Origin: Alphaproteobacteria bacterium
GTDB taxonomy: Bacteria > Pseudomonadota > Alphaproteobacteria > UBA2966
DNA length: 60,337 nucleotides
NCBI GenBank assembly: GCA_018650465.1
Contig: JABIFY010000129.1
Coordinates: 1-60,337 of the forward strand
Direction of reading: 5' to 3'
The notes beneath the pieces are model-generated. The model was not told the DNA's origin and searched no databases. It was given only the letters and a program-made list of their open reading frames with translations. Both the position numbers and the translations under genes were made by a program. This document shows, piece after piece, positions 35,442 to 45,523 of this stretch. The first letter of the stretch is position 1. Each line of letters opens with the position of its first letter.

Positions 35442-36944
35442 TCAGACTTCGTAATTGTCGGCAACCAGGCGATCCAGCAAACGCACACCAAAGCCTGTGC
35501 CACCCTTAGGCACGGTTGGCTTGGCCTTGGTCGACCAGGTCATACCGGCTATGTCCAGGTGCGCCCATTTGGTGTCATTTGTGAAGCGCTTGAGGAACTG
35601 GGCTGCCGTGATTGAGCCAGCACCCTCGCGTCCGGTATTTTTAACGTCGGCAATATCGGAGCTGATATTGTTGTCATATTCCTGATGCAGTGGCATGCGC
35701 CAGACCAGTTCGTCCTCGTCATTACCCGCCTGGTGCAGGGCATTTGCCAAATCATCATCTGAGGCAAACAAGCCTGCATGAACATGGCCCAGCGCCATAA
35801 TCATAGCGCCGGTCAACGTCGCCAGATCAATCATCGCTGACGGCTTGAAACGCTTTTGCGTGTACCAAAGAGCATCGGCCAGTACGAGACGCCCTTCGGC
35901 ATCCGTGTTGTCAATTTCGATAGTTTGTCCCGACATGGATTTGACCACGTCGCCCGGCTTCTGGGCTGTGCCAGACGGCATGTTTTCGACTAAACCAATA
36001 ACGCCAACAACGTTCGCCTTTGCCTTGCGACCGGCCAGGGCCGTCATCAAGCCAACAACCACACCGGCACCGCCCATGTCCCACTTCATATCGCCCATGC
36101 CAGCACCTGGCTTGAGGGAAATACCGCCGGAATCAAAGGTCACGCCCTTGCCAACAACGGCCAGCGGCTTTTGTTTGGCGCTGGCTGGTGCACCGTTCCA
36201 TTGCATGACCACAAATTGCGCTTCGTGCTGACTGCCAGCTGCGACGCCGAGCATGGCATGCATGCCCAATTTAGCCATGCGGGCAGCCCCCATGACTTCA
36301 ACCTTGACGCCCAGCTTGCTTAGCTTTTTGGCTTCGGCAGCAAAAGTGACGGGATACAGCACATTGCCGGGTTCAGACACCAAATCACGGGTAACAACGA
36401 CGCCATTGGCAATCTTGTTTTTGATGGCCCAGGCTTTCCTGGCAGCAGCAGCCCCTTTGACAGCAACGGCAACAGATTTCAGGGTTGGTTTTTTATCCGC
36501 CTTTTCGGTCGTGCGGTATTTGTCGAAGCGATAACTGGCCAGACTTGCGCCAAAGGCAACTTCGGCGGCGGCATCGGCCGCCGCAACTTTGCCTACTTTG
36601 CCGCGGACAGCATCGACGACAATGGTCAACTGTTTTTCACCGGAACCATTCATTTGCCCAACCAGCTTGCCACCCGCATCCTGAAGCCCCAGGACACTGA
36701 CCTTGTCAGCCTTGCCCAGACCAAACAACACGATGCGGCTGACAGACAGGCCTGTTGGCGCATTGATTGCAACAATCTGACCTTTTGCGCCAGTAAAACG
36801 GCCATTGTTCATGGCTTTGCTCAGCGCCCCTTTGGTCGATTTGTCGAGGGCCTTGGCAGAGGCACCCATGGCCTTGTCTGCATGGACAGCAACAGCAACG
36901 GCGCCAGCACGTGGCAGGGAATGTTCGGAAATGGAGATTTTCAT
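35442..36944 (-). CDS. pepA: Leucyl aminopeptidase
   Basis: PepA is a hexameric two-metal M17 aminopeptidase that trims peptides. The 500-residue protein has VGKGVTFDSGGISLKPG near 260 and the signature NTDAEGRLVLADAL near 337, which hold the Lys, Asp and Glu metal ligands. The ATG giving MKISISEHSLPRAG is used. Its neighbours are holC downstream and the divergent lptF upstream, a familiar order in Proteobacteria. Confidence 0.95.
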   Translation of the reverse strand: MKISISEHSLPRAGAVAVAVHADKAMGASAKALDKSTKGALSKAMNNGRFTGAKGQIVAINAPTGLSVSRIVLFGLGKADKVSVLGLQDAGGKLVGQMNGSGEKQLTIVVDAVRGKVGKVAAADAAAEVAFGASLASYRFDKYRTTEKADKKPTLKSVAVAVKGAAAARKAWAIKNKIANGVVVTRDLVSEPGNVLYPVTFAAEAKKLSKLGVKVEVMGAARMAKLGMHAMLGVAAGSQHEAQFVVMQWNGAPASAKQKPLAVVGKGVTFDSGGISLKPGAGMGDMKWDMGGAGVVVGLMTALAGRKAKANVVGVIGLVENMPSGTAQKPGDVVKSMSGQTIEIDNTDAEGRLVLADALWYTQKRFKPSAMIDLATLTGAMIMALGHVHAGLFASDDDLANALHQAGNDEDELVWRMPLHQEYDNNISSDIADVKNTGREGAGSITAAQFLKRFTNDTKWAHLDIAGMTWSTKAKPTVPKGGTGFGVRLLDRLVADNYEV

Positions 36945-37152
36945 AGTCGGGTCCTGAAATGATTGGTTCGTATCGAGAGAGGACACTTTGTACGCGCCCT
37001 CTGGATTGGCGCTATCTTATCGTGCCGCGCCACAATTAAAAGCCCCACCCGGTATCATCTTGCACCTGACTTATTTATGGCCTTGCAGGTACCCACTTTG
37101 GCCGATACATGTTAGGTAGAACGGGTCCGGAAAAACAGGTATAACGCACCGC

Positions 37153-38280
37153 ATGAACGGTCTGAATCGCTATATTTTCCGCCAACTCATGGCGCCACTG
37201 GTGTTTATCACGCTGGTGCTTACCGGTGTGGTTTGGCTAACCCAGAGCCTGCGATTTGTTGACATGATCGTTAACCGGGGTCTGTCGGCTGGCGAATTCC
37301 TCTATGTCACACTGTTGTTGATGCCCGGTGTTTTGGTTCTGATCTTGCCAATCGCGCTTTTTTGCGCTGTGCTTTATGCCTACCACCGCCTGAACTATGA
37401 CAGTGAACTGGTGGTCATGCGGTCTGCCGGCATGAGTCAACGTGCTCTGGTTTTCCCGGCTCTGGTCATGGCGATGGTTGTTGTCGTTGTCACCTACGTT
37501 TTTGTTATGTACCTGACCCCCCTGGGCTTTCGGACGTTCAAAGACAACCATGATTCTGTACGCAGTAATTATGCCTCGGTGCTGATCCAGGAGGGTATTT
37601 TCAACGAATTGATGCGCGGCATTACTGTTTATGTGCGGGCCCGCGGCGAAGATGGTGAATTGCGGGGTATCCTGGTGCACGATAATCGCGATGTCACCAA
37701 ACCAGTAACTGTCATGGCGGAACGGGGCCTGCTACTGGAGACCGCTCAAGGTCCCCGATTCGTAATGGAAAATGGCAATCGCCAAGAGGTTGGGAAAACA
37801 TCCGGTCAATTGTCCCTGCTTTATTTTGATAAATATGCACTTGATCTGGGACGCCTGACAGACCCGCCCGGCAAACGCTGGCGAGAACCAGGTGAGCGCT
37901 ATTTGTCTGAACTGCTAAACCTTGAAGATACTGATGATGATCGCAGAAATGCTGATCGCATGATGGCTGAAGTCCACAAGCGGATCAGCCACCCCTTGCA
38001 TGCCTTTGTTCTTGTGTTGATCGCTCTGGCAGGCCTGCTGTCGGGGGAATTTAACCGTCGGGGAGAGTGGCAACGGATTGCGACCGTTTCCTGTGCTGCC
38101 CTGGCCTTCGAGATAAGCGCCCTGGCCCTCGTGCCCCTGGTAAGTAAAACGCCCACATTGGCACCAGCAATGTATCTGAGCATCTTGGCTGTTGGCGCCA
38201 TAGCAATTTGGTGGCTGGGACGCAATGGCCGCCCGGCAAGACGTGGACGCCGCGGCAATCCTGCGGCGCCCGCACTATGA
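37153..38280 (+). CDS. lptF: LPS export permease LptF
   Basis: LptF pairs with LptG as the membrane part of the LptB2FG ABC transporter that extracts LPS from the inner membrane. The 375-residue YjgP/YjgQ protein starts LNRYIFRQLMAPLVFITLVLTGVVWLTQSL, has two transmembrane bundles (about 15-120 and 278-365) and a periplasmic beta-jellyroll between them. ATGA overlap with lptG shows translational coupling. It starts the lptF-lptG-lptD-surA-pdxA-rsmA run. Confidence 0.94.
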   Translation: MNGLNRYIFRQLMAPLVFITLVLTGVVWLTQSLRFVDMIVNRGLSAGEFLYVTLLLMPGVLVLILPIALFCAVLYAYHRLNYDSELVVMRSAGMSQRALVFPALVMAMVVVVVTYVFVMYLTPLGFRTFKDNHDSVRSNYASVLIQEGIFNELMRGITVYVRARGEDGELRGILVHDNRDVTKPVTVMAERGLLLETAQGPRFVMENGNRQEVGKTSGQLSLLYFDKYALDLGRLTDPPGKRWREPGERYLSELLNLEDTDDDRRNADRMMAEVHKRISHPLHAFVLVLIALAGLLSGEFNRRGEWQRIATVSCAALAFEISALALVPLVSKTPTLAPAMYLSILAVGAIAIWWLGRNGRPARRGRRGNPAAPAL

Positions 38281-39371
38281 GGATTTCGCCGGTTTTATCG
38301 CTCTATATCGGCAAACGATTTCTGTCGGATATCGGTCTGATTTTTGCTGTGCTGCTGGGCCTGATTTTTATTGGAGATCTCGTCGAATTGATGCGCCGTG
38401 CCTGGAATAAAGACACTGTTACGCTCTGGCTGACAATTGAACTGGCACTGTTGAAGTTACCTTATATGGCACAAAAGGTGGCACCATTCGCGGCTCTGTT
38501 TGGTTGCATGTTGGCTTTTGTTCGTTTGACCAGGTCACACCAGTTGGTCGTTGCCCGCTCGGCCGGCATTTCGGTATGGCAGTTCATGCTACCAGCTGTT
38601 GCCATCGCCTTTATTGGTGGTGCCTTGATGGTTACCGTTTTCAACCCCCTGGTTTCCGCCACCATGTCGCGGTTCGAATCTCTGGAGGCAGAGCATTTTC
38701 GTGGCCGGGCCAGTTCGCTGGCGGTTTCTTCATCTGGTCTTTGGCTGCGCCAGGCTGACGCCGGTGGCCAGTCCGTCATTCATGCCCTGCGCGTTACGGG
38801 CGAGGGAACAGAACTGGAAAATGTCATCATCTTCTTGTACAGCGATCAGGATCGGTTTACGGGTCGCATAGACGCAAAATCAGCTGTGCTTGAACCTGGT
38901 TTCTGGCATCTGAAGGATGCCCTGGTCACTGCCCCCAATCAAACCGCGCTGAGGCACGAAAACTGGCGGCTGAAAACGTCGCTGACACTGGAGCAAATTC
39001 AGGATAGCTTTGCCTCTCCCGATACCATGTCGTTCTGGGAATTACCGGCATTTATTGATACGCTTGAGACTGCGGGATTCTCGGCCTTGCGCCACAGGCT
39101 GCACTGGCATTCATTATTGGCAGCACCGCTATTGTTGTTTGCCATGGTGCTTTTGGCCGCCAGTTTTTCACTACGGTTGACGCGCAAAGGCGGGATCGGT
39201 TTGTTAATGGCAGGCGGGGTTGGAGCAGGTTTTATTCTCTATTTCCTGACAGATGTTTCACTTGCTCTGGGCATGTCGGGCGGAATCCCGGTCATCCTGG
39301 CAGCCTGGGCACCGGCTCTGACAAGCACCTTGCTTGGCCTTGCCACTCTCCTGCATCTAGAGGATGGCTGA
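38277..39371 (+). CDS. lptG: LPS export permease LptG
   Basis: The second permease half of LptB2FG. The 364-residue protein starts RISPVLSLYIGKRFLSDIGLIF and shares the YjgP/YjgQ layout: N-terminal helices, a periplasmic domain (VSSSGLWLRQADAGGQSVIHALR near 155-180), and C-terminal helices. The ATG overlaps the lptF stop by four bases and its own stop overlaps the lptD start by one base. An earlier in-frame start falls inside lptF and was rejected. Confidence 0.93.
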   Translation: MRISPVLSLYIGKRFLSDIGLIFAVLLGLIFIGDLVELMRRAWNKDTVTLWLTIELALLKLPYMAQKVAPFAALFGCMLAFVRLTRSHQLVVARSAGISVWQFMLPAVAIAFIGGALMVTVFNPLVSATMSRFESLEAEHFRGRASSLAVSSSGLWLRQADAGGQSVIHALRVTGEGTELENVIIFLYSDQDRFTGRIDAKSAVLEPGFWHLKDALVTAPNQTALRHENWRLKTSLTLEQIQDSFASPDTMSFWELPAFIDTLETAGFSALRHRLHWHSLLAAPLLLFAMVLLAASFSLRLTRKGGIGLLMAGGVGAGFILYFLTDVSLALGMSGGIPVILAAWAPALTSTLLGLATLLHLEDG

Positions 39372-41563
39372 TGCCGCATTGGAATTGTGTTTTCGAAAAA
39401 ATCGGCAAGGTCCTCGCAGCACCCTTTGGCTTTGTCGTCATATTTTGCGTTCTCTTTTTGACCGTTGCTCAAGGACCTGTATTGGCGCAGTCTGGCGCAA
39501 AAGACAGCAATATTCTCTTTTCTGCAGACGCCCTGACACATGATCAGGAGTTGGGCACAGTGCAAGCCACGGGCAATGTTGAAATCGCCAGCGACGACCG
39601 AATTCTCAGGGCCGATTCTGTTTCCTACAATCAATTAACCGAAATCGTAACCGCCTCCGGCAATGTCGCCATCATGGAGCCGACGGGCGAAGTAATGTTT
39701 GTGGATTATGCCGAGCTTGGTGAGGGCTTGAAAACCGGTTTTGTCAAAAGCCTGCGCTTGCTTCTGACCGACAAGTCTCGCTTTGCGGCGGCTGAGGCTG
39801 TGCGAGAGGACGGCAACAAAACGGTTATGTCCCGCGCCGTTTACTCTGCCTGTAATCTCTGCGCCAAAAATCCGGATCGGGCACCTTTGTGGCAAATCAA
39901 GGCTATTGAGGTCGTGCATAACCAGAAGGCCAAACGGATCGACTACAAGGATGCTTTTCTCGAAATCTATGGTGTCCCCGTCCTTTACACCCCATTTTTT
40001 TCTCATCCCGACCCAACGGTTCAGGCAAAGTCCGGTTTTCTGGCACCGCGCTATGGCTCCTCTACAGACTTGGGCGGGCGCATCGATATCCCCTATTACC
40101 TTCGTCTGTCAGAACATCGTGACGCCACAATTACACCGACCATAACGACGAACGAAGGGATTATTCTGGCTGGTGAATACCGCGAAAAAACCCGGACTGG
40201 TGAATGGAATGTAGACGCAAGTATTACCCGGGCCGATGAACGTGACGCACAAAATTCAAAAACCGGACGGAAAATTGTCCGGGGTCATACCTATGTTGAA
40301 GGTAACTTTCAAATTGATCCGGTTTGGCGTTGGGGTGTGAATGCCCGGCGCACAACAGATGACACATATCTGCGCCGATACGACATCAGTTCGACCGACA
40401 ACCTGACCAGCAATCTATTTGTTGAAGGCTTCAATGGCCCGCACTATGCGTCGGCAAATGCCTATGCCTTCCAGGGTTTGCGGGAAACAGATGACCCTGG
40501 CGACACCCCCTTCGTCCTGCCGTCTCTTGAATACAACTGGACCGGCCAGCCAGACCAGGGTGGTGACCACTATTCCTTTGACGCCAACGTGCTCTCACTT
40601 TATCGCAGTGATGGCCAGGATACCCTCAGGCTGTCGCTGTCCGGTGCCTGGGAGCGGCCTTTGATTACGAATGGTGGATCAATTATCAATTTCAGTGCTT
40701 TGTTGCGCGGTGACGGATACCACGTCAGCAGCATGCCAGACCCATCGAATCCTGGCTCTACAAAAGACGGCCTGCGCGGGCGTGTGCTGACCCAGGCTGC
40801 TGTAGACTGGCGTTTGCCCTTTGTTCGACAGGAAGGTTCTGTTCGACAGGTCATTGAACCTGTAGCCATGGCCATCCTCTCCCCTTATGGCGGCAATCCA
40901 ACGGGGATACCAAATGAAGATTCGCTTAGTTTTGAATTTGACGACACAAACTTGCTCAGTAAAAACCGCTTCGCCGGGATCGATAAATGGGAAGGTGGGC
41001 CGCGCGCCAATTTCGGCATCAGAACCAGTATTTATGGTGCCAGCGGAGGATATACAACAGCCATGTTCGGCCAGTCCTGGCGTCTAAAGGCCGATACCAC
41101 TTTCGGGGATCGCACCGGCCTTGAAGACAAGCGGTCAGATTATGTGGGCCGCCTGTTGGTGTCGCCATCGAAATATGTCGACTACATTCATCGTCTGCGC
41201 CTTGATCGAGATAGTTTTACGATCCGGCGAAATGAATTTGATTTATCCCTCGGCCCCGATGCCTGGAAGGTTAATATTGGTTATTTGTCCTTGAGCCAGG
41301 AACTTGCCGCTAATGGCCTCTCAAGCCGCGAGGAAATCAGATTTTCGGGAAACGTAGAGCTGACTAAATTCTGGTCAGCGTCCGCTCATTCCCGTCGGGA
41401 TCTGACGACTGACGGCGGCTCAATCAATCACGGCATAGGGCTTGTCTACGAAGATGAATGCGTTGTTTTCAGCTCCGAATACGATCGAACTTTCACAGTC
41501 GACCGCGACATCAGACCCGCTTCAACATTTTTCTTCAAGTTCAGCTTGAAACATCTGGGATAA
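39371..41563 (+). CDS. lptD: LPS-assembly outer-membrane protein LptD
   Basis: LptD forms, with lipoprotein LptE, the outer-membrane gate that places LPS in the outer leaflet. The 730-residue product has a signal peptide (ending near VLAQSGA), an LptA-like jellyroll (ILRADSVSYNQ, TGNVEIASDD) over about residues 40-150, then a beta-barrel. VYSACNLCAKNPDRAPLWQIKA near 157-178 is a typical conserved cysteine segment. The start overlaps the lptG stop. Confidence 0.94.
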   Translation: MPHWNCVFEKIGKVLAAPFGFVVIFCVLFLTVAQGPVLAQSGAKDSNILFSADALTHDQELGTVQATGNVEIASDDRILRADSVSYNQLTEIVTASGNVAIMEPTGEVMFVDYAELGEGLKTGFVKSLRLLLTDKSRFAAAEAVREDGNKTVMSRAVYSACNLCAKNPDRAPLWQIKAIEVVHNQKAKRIDYKDAFLEIYGVPVLYTPFFSHPDPTVQAKSGFLAPRYGSSTDLGGRIDIPYYLRLSEHRDATITPTITTNEGIILAGEYREKTRTGEWNVDASITRADERDAQNSKTGRKIVRGHTYVEGNFQIDPVWRWGVNARRTTDDTYLRRYDISSTDNLTSNLFVEGFNGPHYASANAYAFQGLRETDDPGDTPFVLPSLEYNWTGQPDQGGDHYSFDANVLSLYRSDGQDTLRLSLSGAWERPLITNGGSIINFSALLRGDGYHVSSMPDPSNPGSTKDGLRGRVLTQAAVDWRLPFVRQEGSVRQVIEPVAMAILSPYGGNPTGIPNEDSLSFEFDDTNLLSKNRFAGIDKWEGGPRANFGIRTSIYGASGGYTTAMFGQSWRLKADTTFGDRTGLEDKRSDYVGRLLVSPSKYVDYIHRLRLDRDSFTIRRNEFDLSLGPDAWKVNIGYLSLSQELAANGLSSREEIRFSGNVELTKFWSASAHSRRDLTTDGGSINHGIGLVYEDECVVFSSEYDRTFTVDRDIRPASTFFFKFSLKHLG

Positions 41564-41722
41564 AGCGTCCAAGCCGCTTATGCGCAACAATAACAAGAAA
41601 TCCTCGCTGCCCTTGTAGGTAGCCTGTAACCTGACGTAAATTAGCAACCTGAATTATTCATTTAATAAATAATGTGTCTGTCTGAAAATCGAAATCACTC
41701 AAGACACCGGAGTTAAAGCGGC

Positions 41723-42994
41723 GTGAGATCAATATTTTTTTCAATGGTGCCCTGCTTGGCCATCTTGGTGATGATAATTTTCAGCGTTATCAAGCCGGTT
41801 GAGGCTCAGGTCGTCGGCATCGCGGCAGTGGTGAATGACGAAATTGTCTCGGCTTATGACGTCAAATTACGCCAGGATATTATTTTATCATCTGCCGGGA
41901 TCAAGCCAACAAAGGAGGCGCGCAGACGCAATCGAGCCCAGGTCCTTCGCGCGCTGATCAACGAAAAACTCCAATTACAAGAAGCCAAGCGCCTCAATAT
42001 TTCAGTCAGTTCATCTGAGATTGAACGGGCCAAGCGACAGATCGAATCACAGAACAAACTTCAGGCCGGTACCTTTTCAAACTTTATGCGTGAACGCGGA
42101 TTACCCGAAGCGGCCGTCATCGCTCAACTGCGCAGTGAAATAGTCTGGAATACAGTCCTTCGCCGCAAGCTAAACCCCAAGATTCAAATAAGTGACGAAG
42201 AAATTGCGGAGGTTTTAGCCCGCTACAATAAGGCTCAGGGACTTCAGGAGCGACAAATCGCCGAAATCTTTCTGCCCGTCGACACCCCAAAGCAAGAAGC
42301 AGAAGTCGCCAACACGACCCGGCGATTAATCGCCCAGATGAAAAAAGGCGCGCCTTTTACAGCTATTGCCCGGCAATTTAGCCAAAGTAACACAGCGCGA
42401 AACGGTGGCGTGGTTGGGTGGATTCTGGAAGGACAACTGGCTCCTGAACTTGAAACAGCCCTTTCGGGAATGAAACCCGGAACTTTCACCAAACCGATAC
42501 GCACGGCTGAAGGATATTACATTCTGTTCCTCAGGGAATTACGTCGGGTTGGTGTGGCTGACCCCATGACTGCCGAAGTCACGCTAAAACAGATAGCGCT
42601 ACCCCTTGTCAAAGATGCATCAGGCGAGGCCCTTCAAAAACAAATGCAAAAGGCAAATTCCTATGCAGCAACTTTAAAAGGTTGCGACGATATTGACCGT
42701 ATCGCCAAGGAAATTAAAACGCCGGGAAGCGGTAATGTTGGCACCTTGAAAATTGGCGAACTACCGAGCAAATTTCGCGATATCGTCAGCCAACTTCAAA
42801 TCGGCCAGGCCAGCACACCGGTTAGAACTGATCAGGGCTTGCACGTGTTGATGGTTTGCAAACGCGTCGAAGCGCCAACTTACCGCCCAACAACCCAAAT
42901 AGTTGCCCAAAGTCTGGGAGAGCAAAGGCTTGGCATGATGGCACGGCGTTATATGCGTGACCTGCGCCGTACAGCCGTTATCGATCTACGTTAG
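41723..42994 (+). CDS. surA: Periplasmic peptidyl-prolyl isomerase / chaperone SurA
   Basis: SurA escorts outer-membrane proteins, including LptD, across the periplasm. The 423-residue protein has a signal peptide (to about VEAQ), a SurA N-domain (NDEIVSAYDVKLRQDIIL onward) and two parvulin domains, one near 170-275 (FSQSNTARNGGVVGWI) and a weaker one near 285-390. The start is a GTG with GGAG about 12 bases upstream. It follows lptD by about 160 bases and ends just before pdxA. Confidence 0.92.
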   Translation: MRSIFFSMVPCLAILVMIIFSVIKPVEAQVVGIAAVVNDEIVSAYDVKLRQDIILSSAGIKPTKEARRRNRAQVLRALINEKLQLQEAKRLNISVSSSEIERAKRQIESQNKLQAGTFSNFMRERGLPEAAVIAQLRSEIVWNTVLRRKLNPKIQISDEEIAEVLARYNKAQGLQERQIAEIFLPVDTPKQEAEVANTTRRLIAQMKKGAPFTAIARQFSQSNTARNGGVVGWILEGQLAPELETALSGMKPGTFTKPIRTAEGYYILFLRELRRVGVADPMTAEVTLKQIALPLVKDASGEALQKQMQKANSYAATLKGCDDIDRIAKEIKTPGSGNVGTLKIGELPSKFRDIVSQLQIGQASTPVRTDQGLHVLMVCKRVEAPTYRPTTQIVAQSLGEQRLGMMARRYMRDLRRTAVIDLR

Positions 42995-43001
42995 TCACGA
43001 A

Positions 43002-44033
43002 ATGTCCGCACTTTCTACATTGCCAACGGTCGTCACAATGGGTGACCCGGCCGGGATCGGCGGTGACATAACCTTGATGTGTTGGTCAAATCGTCAGCAT
43101 CTGAACCTGAAGCCTTTTTTTGTGCTTGATGATCCGGACCGGCTGGCAGCACTGGCTTTACAGCTGGGTCTGAAAATTGATGTTGAAATCATTGCAACAC
43201 CGGCTGAAGCCGTAACCGTATTTGATCGAGCCTTGCCGGTCATGCCCTTGTCTAAACCCCTGCAATCAACCTCCACACAGGCAAGACAAGCTTCTGCCGA
43301 CATGGTAATCGAATCTCTTGATCGGTCTATCGATTTTGCCATGCAGGGCGATGTTGCCGCCCTTGTTACAAATCCAATCCACAAGGGCAATTTGTACGCA
43401 GCAGGATTTCAACATCCCGGTCACACCGAATATCTTGCGGCCCGTGCAGCCGGGATATCAGGAGACAATGTGCAGCCTGTGATGATGTTGGCTTGCAAGG
43501 AAATTCGTGTCGTTCCGATTACCATCCACACCTCCCTGCGCCAGGCCCTGGATGATTTATCAACCGACCTTATTGTTCAAACAGCGGACATATGCATCCA
43601 GGCCCTGCAACAGGAATTTGGTTTGATGACACCGCGTCTGGCCTTTGCGGGCCTGAACCCACATGCGGGCGAAGGCGGTAATATGGGTCGCGAAGAGATA
43701 GAAATAATCCAGCCAGCGATTGATGTCTTGCGCGCCCGTGGCATTCACTGCCTGGGCCCCTTGTCTGCAGATACCATGTTTCATAGCGAAGCCCGGCAGT
43801 CCTATGACGTGGCCTTGTGCATGTATCATGACCAGGCGCTTATTCCGATCAAGACAATCGATTTTGATAACGGCGTCAATGTTACTTTGGGATTGCCCTT
43901 TATCCGCACCTCCCCCGATCACGGCACGGCGTTCAGCCTCGCCGGAACCGGGAAGGCCAGTTACAACAGCATGGCCGCAGCCCTGAAAATGGCTGCCGAT
44001 ATGGCAACGAGCAAGAGTTTCACCAATGACTGA
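43002..44033 (+). CDS. pdxA: 4-hydroxythreonine-4-phosphate dehydrogenase
   Basis: PdxA oxidises 4-phosphohydroxy-threonine in pyridoxal phosphate synthesis. The 343-residue protein carries VTMGDPAGIGGDI at the start, metal-binding His in HPGHTEYLA near 138, and LNPHAGEGGNMGREE near 220. The ATG giving MSALSTLPTVV is chosen over an in-frame start inside surA. It overlaps rsmA by eight bases, the conserved surA-pdxA-rsmA order. Confidence 0.95.
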   Translation: MSALSTLPTVVTMGDPAGIGGDITLMCWSNRQHLNLKPFFVLDDPDRLAALALQLGLKIDVEIIATPAEAVTVFDRALPVMPLSKPLQSTSTQARQASADMVIESLDRSIDFAMQGDVAALVTNPIHKGNLYAAGFQHPGHTEYLAARAAGISGDNVQPVMMLACKEIRVVPITIHTSLRQALDDLSTDLIVQTADICIQALQQEFGLMTPRLAFAGLNPHAGEGGNMGREEIEIIQPAIDVLRARGIHCLGPLSADTMFHSEARQSYDVALCMYHDQALIPIKTIDFDNGVNVTLGLPFIRTSPDHGTAFSLAGTGKASYNSMAAALKMAADMATSKSFTND

Positions 44034-44853
44034 CCTGCCGCCACTGCGCGATGTAATCTCGAAATACGGTCTGGCGGCCAAAAAAAGCCTGGGTCAAAAC
44101 TTTCTGCTGGATCTCAACCTGACAGGTCGCATTGCCCGTGCCGCCGGAAACCTTGAACATTGTACGGTTCTGGAAATTGGACCAGGCCCTGGCGGCCTGA
44201 CACGTGCCTTGCTCGACAATGGTGCACACAAGGTCATCGCCGTGGAACGCGACAGCCGCAGCATCGAAGCCCTCAAAGATGTGCAGGCCGCCTATCCCGG
44301 TCGCCTGGAAGTGATTGAAGGCGATGCCCTGAAACTGGACCTTTCCATTTTACCGGAAGGCCCCGTCAAGATTGTCGCGAATTTGCCCTACAATATTGGC
44401 ACGGCATTGCTGATCCAATGGCTCGAAAACCTGGAGAGATTTGAAGGCCTGACCCTGATGTTTCAACGAGAGGTCGGCGACCGTTTGACCGCTAGCCCTG
44501 GGGAAAAAAGTTATGGTCGGTTATCTGTGCTGGCCCAACGTTTGTGTTATGTGGAAAAAATGTTTGGCGTGGACCGAAATGCTTTTGTGCCACCACCCAA
44601 GGTTTGGTCCAGTATCATAGGTTTTCAACCAAGGGCCAAACCCCTTGCACAAGCCGATCCGAAAGTACTTGAAGCGGTCACCCGGGCGGGCTTTGGTCAA
44701 CGTCGCAAAATGTTGCGCTCAAGCCTTAAAACCCTGGGTGTTGATGCCGAGGCTTTGTGTAAAGCCGCCAACATAGACCCAACGGACAGAGCCGAAAAAA
44801 TAGATGTAGCAGGATGGTGTGCGCTGGCGCGGGCGCTGGAAGATATATCTTGA
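44026..44853 (+). CDS. rsmA: 16S rRNA (adenine-1518/1519-N6)-dimethyltransferase
   Basis: RsmA (KsgA) dimethylates two adenines in the helix 45 loop late in 30S assembly. The 275-residue protein has KKSLGQNFLLD at the N-terminus, SAM-binding EIGPGPGGLTRALL near 49-62 and the catalytic NLPYNIGTALL near 118. The C-terminal FGQRRKMLRSSLKTL is also typical. It overlaps pdxA and converges on gmk with an eight-base gap. Confidence 0.96.
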   Translation: MTDLPPLRDVISKYGLAAKKSLGQNFLLDLNLTGRIARAAGNLEHCTVLEIGPGPGGLTRALLDNGAHKVIAVERDSRSIEALKDVQAAYPGRLEVIEGDALKLDLSILPEGPVKIVANLPYNIGTALLIQWLENLERFEGLTLMFQREVGDRLTASPGEKSYGRLSVLAQRLCYVEKMFGVDRNAFVPPPKVWSSIIGFQPRAKPLAQADPKVLEAVTRAGFGQRRKMLRSSLKTLGVDAEALCKAANIDPTDRAEKIDVAGWCALARALEDIS

Positions 44854-44861
44854 GTTTTTCT

Positions 44862-45500
44862 TCAGGCCTCTGATCGCAAACGCTTTACAAAATCGACCAG
44901 CCCGGTGCTGCGCTCGCGACGAAGGCGTTCAGCACGCAAAATCGCCCGGAGGCTGGCAACACTGCGGTCAAAGTCGTCATTGACAATAATGTAGTCATAT
45001 TCCGCCCAGTGGCTCATTTCATCAGCAGCCTGAGCCATGCGTTTCTCAACGACGTCAACAGGGTCCAAAGCACGCGCACGTAACCGACGTTCCAGCTCAC
45101 TTGTCGACGGTGGCAAGACAAAAATACTGACGAGATCATCGCGGGCATTCTGTGCCAATTGCTGGGTACCCTGCCAATCAATGTCAAACAGGACATCGCA
45201 ACCACTTTCCAGAGCCGCAGTGACCGGGCCGGAAGGGGTGCCGTAGTAATGATCAAAGACTTTTGCGTGTTCCAGCATTTCACTGCGATTGACCATCAAA
45301 TTGAATTCAATCTTGTCTGTGAAATAATAATCCACCCCTTCAACTTCCCCCTTGCGAGGTGGTCGGGTTGTGGCTGATACAGACATGACAATGTTTGCTT
45401 CTTCATCCAGCAAACGCCGGGCAATAGATGTTTTGCCTGCTCCTGAAGGAGAAGATAAAACAAGCATCAGGCCTCTTCGGCCAATGTCGGTACTCGTCAT
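44862..45500 (-). CDS. gmk: Guanylate kinase
   Basis: Gmk phosphorylates GMP to GDP. The 212-residue product has the P-loop LSSPSGAGKTSIARRLL near residue 15, the GMP-binding SVSATTRPPRKGEVEGVDYYF near 40-60 and DIDWQGTQQL near 108. It lies downstream of yicC with a 23-base gap, an order seen widely in Proteobacteria. Confidence 0.96.
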   Translation of the reverse strand: MTSTDIGRRGLMLVLSSPSGAGKTSIARRLLDEEANIVMSVSATTRPPRKGEVEGVDYYFTDKIEFNLMVNRSEMLEHAKVFDHYYGTPSGPVTAALESGCDVLFDIDWQGTQQLAQNARDDLVSIFVLPPSTSELERRLRARALDPVDVVEKRMAQAADEMSHWAEYDYIIVNDDFDRSVASLRAILRAERLRRERSTGLVDFVKRLRSEA

Positions 45501-45523
45501 CCAGTTAGTTCCGTTGCCAAAAA

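Noticed and set aside
41650-41700. AT-rich inverted repeat (ATTATT...AAATAAT) before surA
   Set aside because: Short AT-only arms occur by chance in AT-rich spacers; no promoter spacing could be fixed with confidence.
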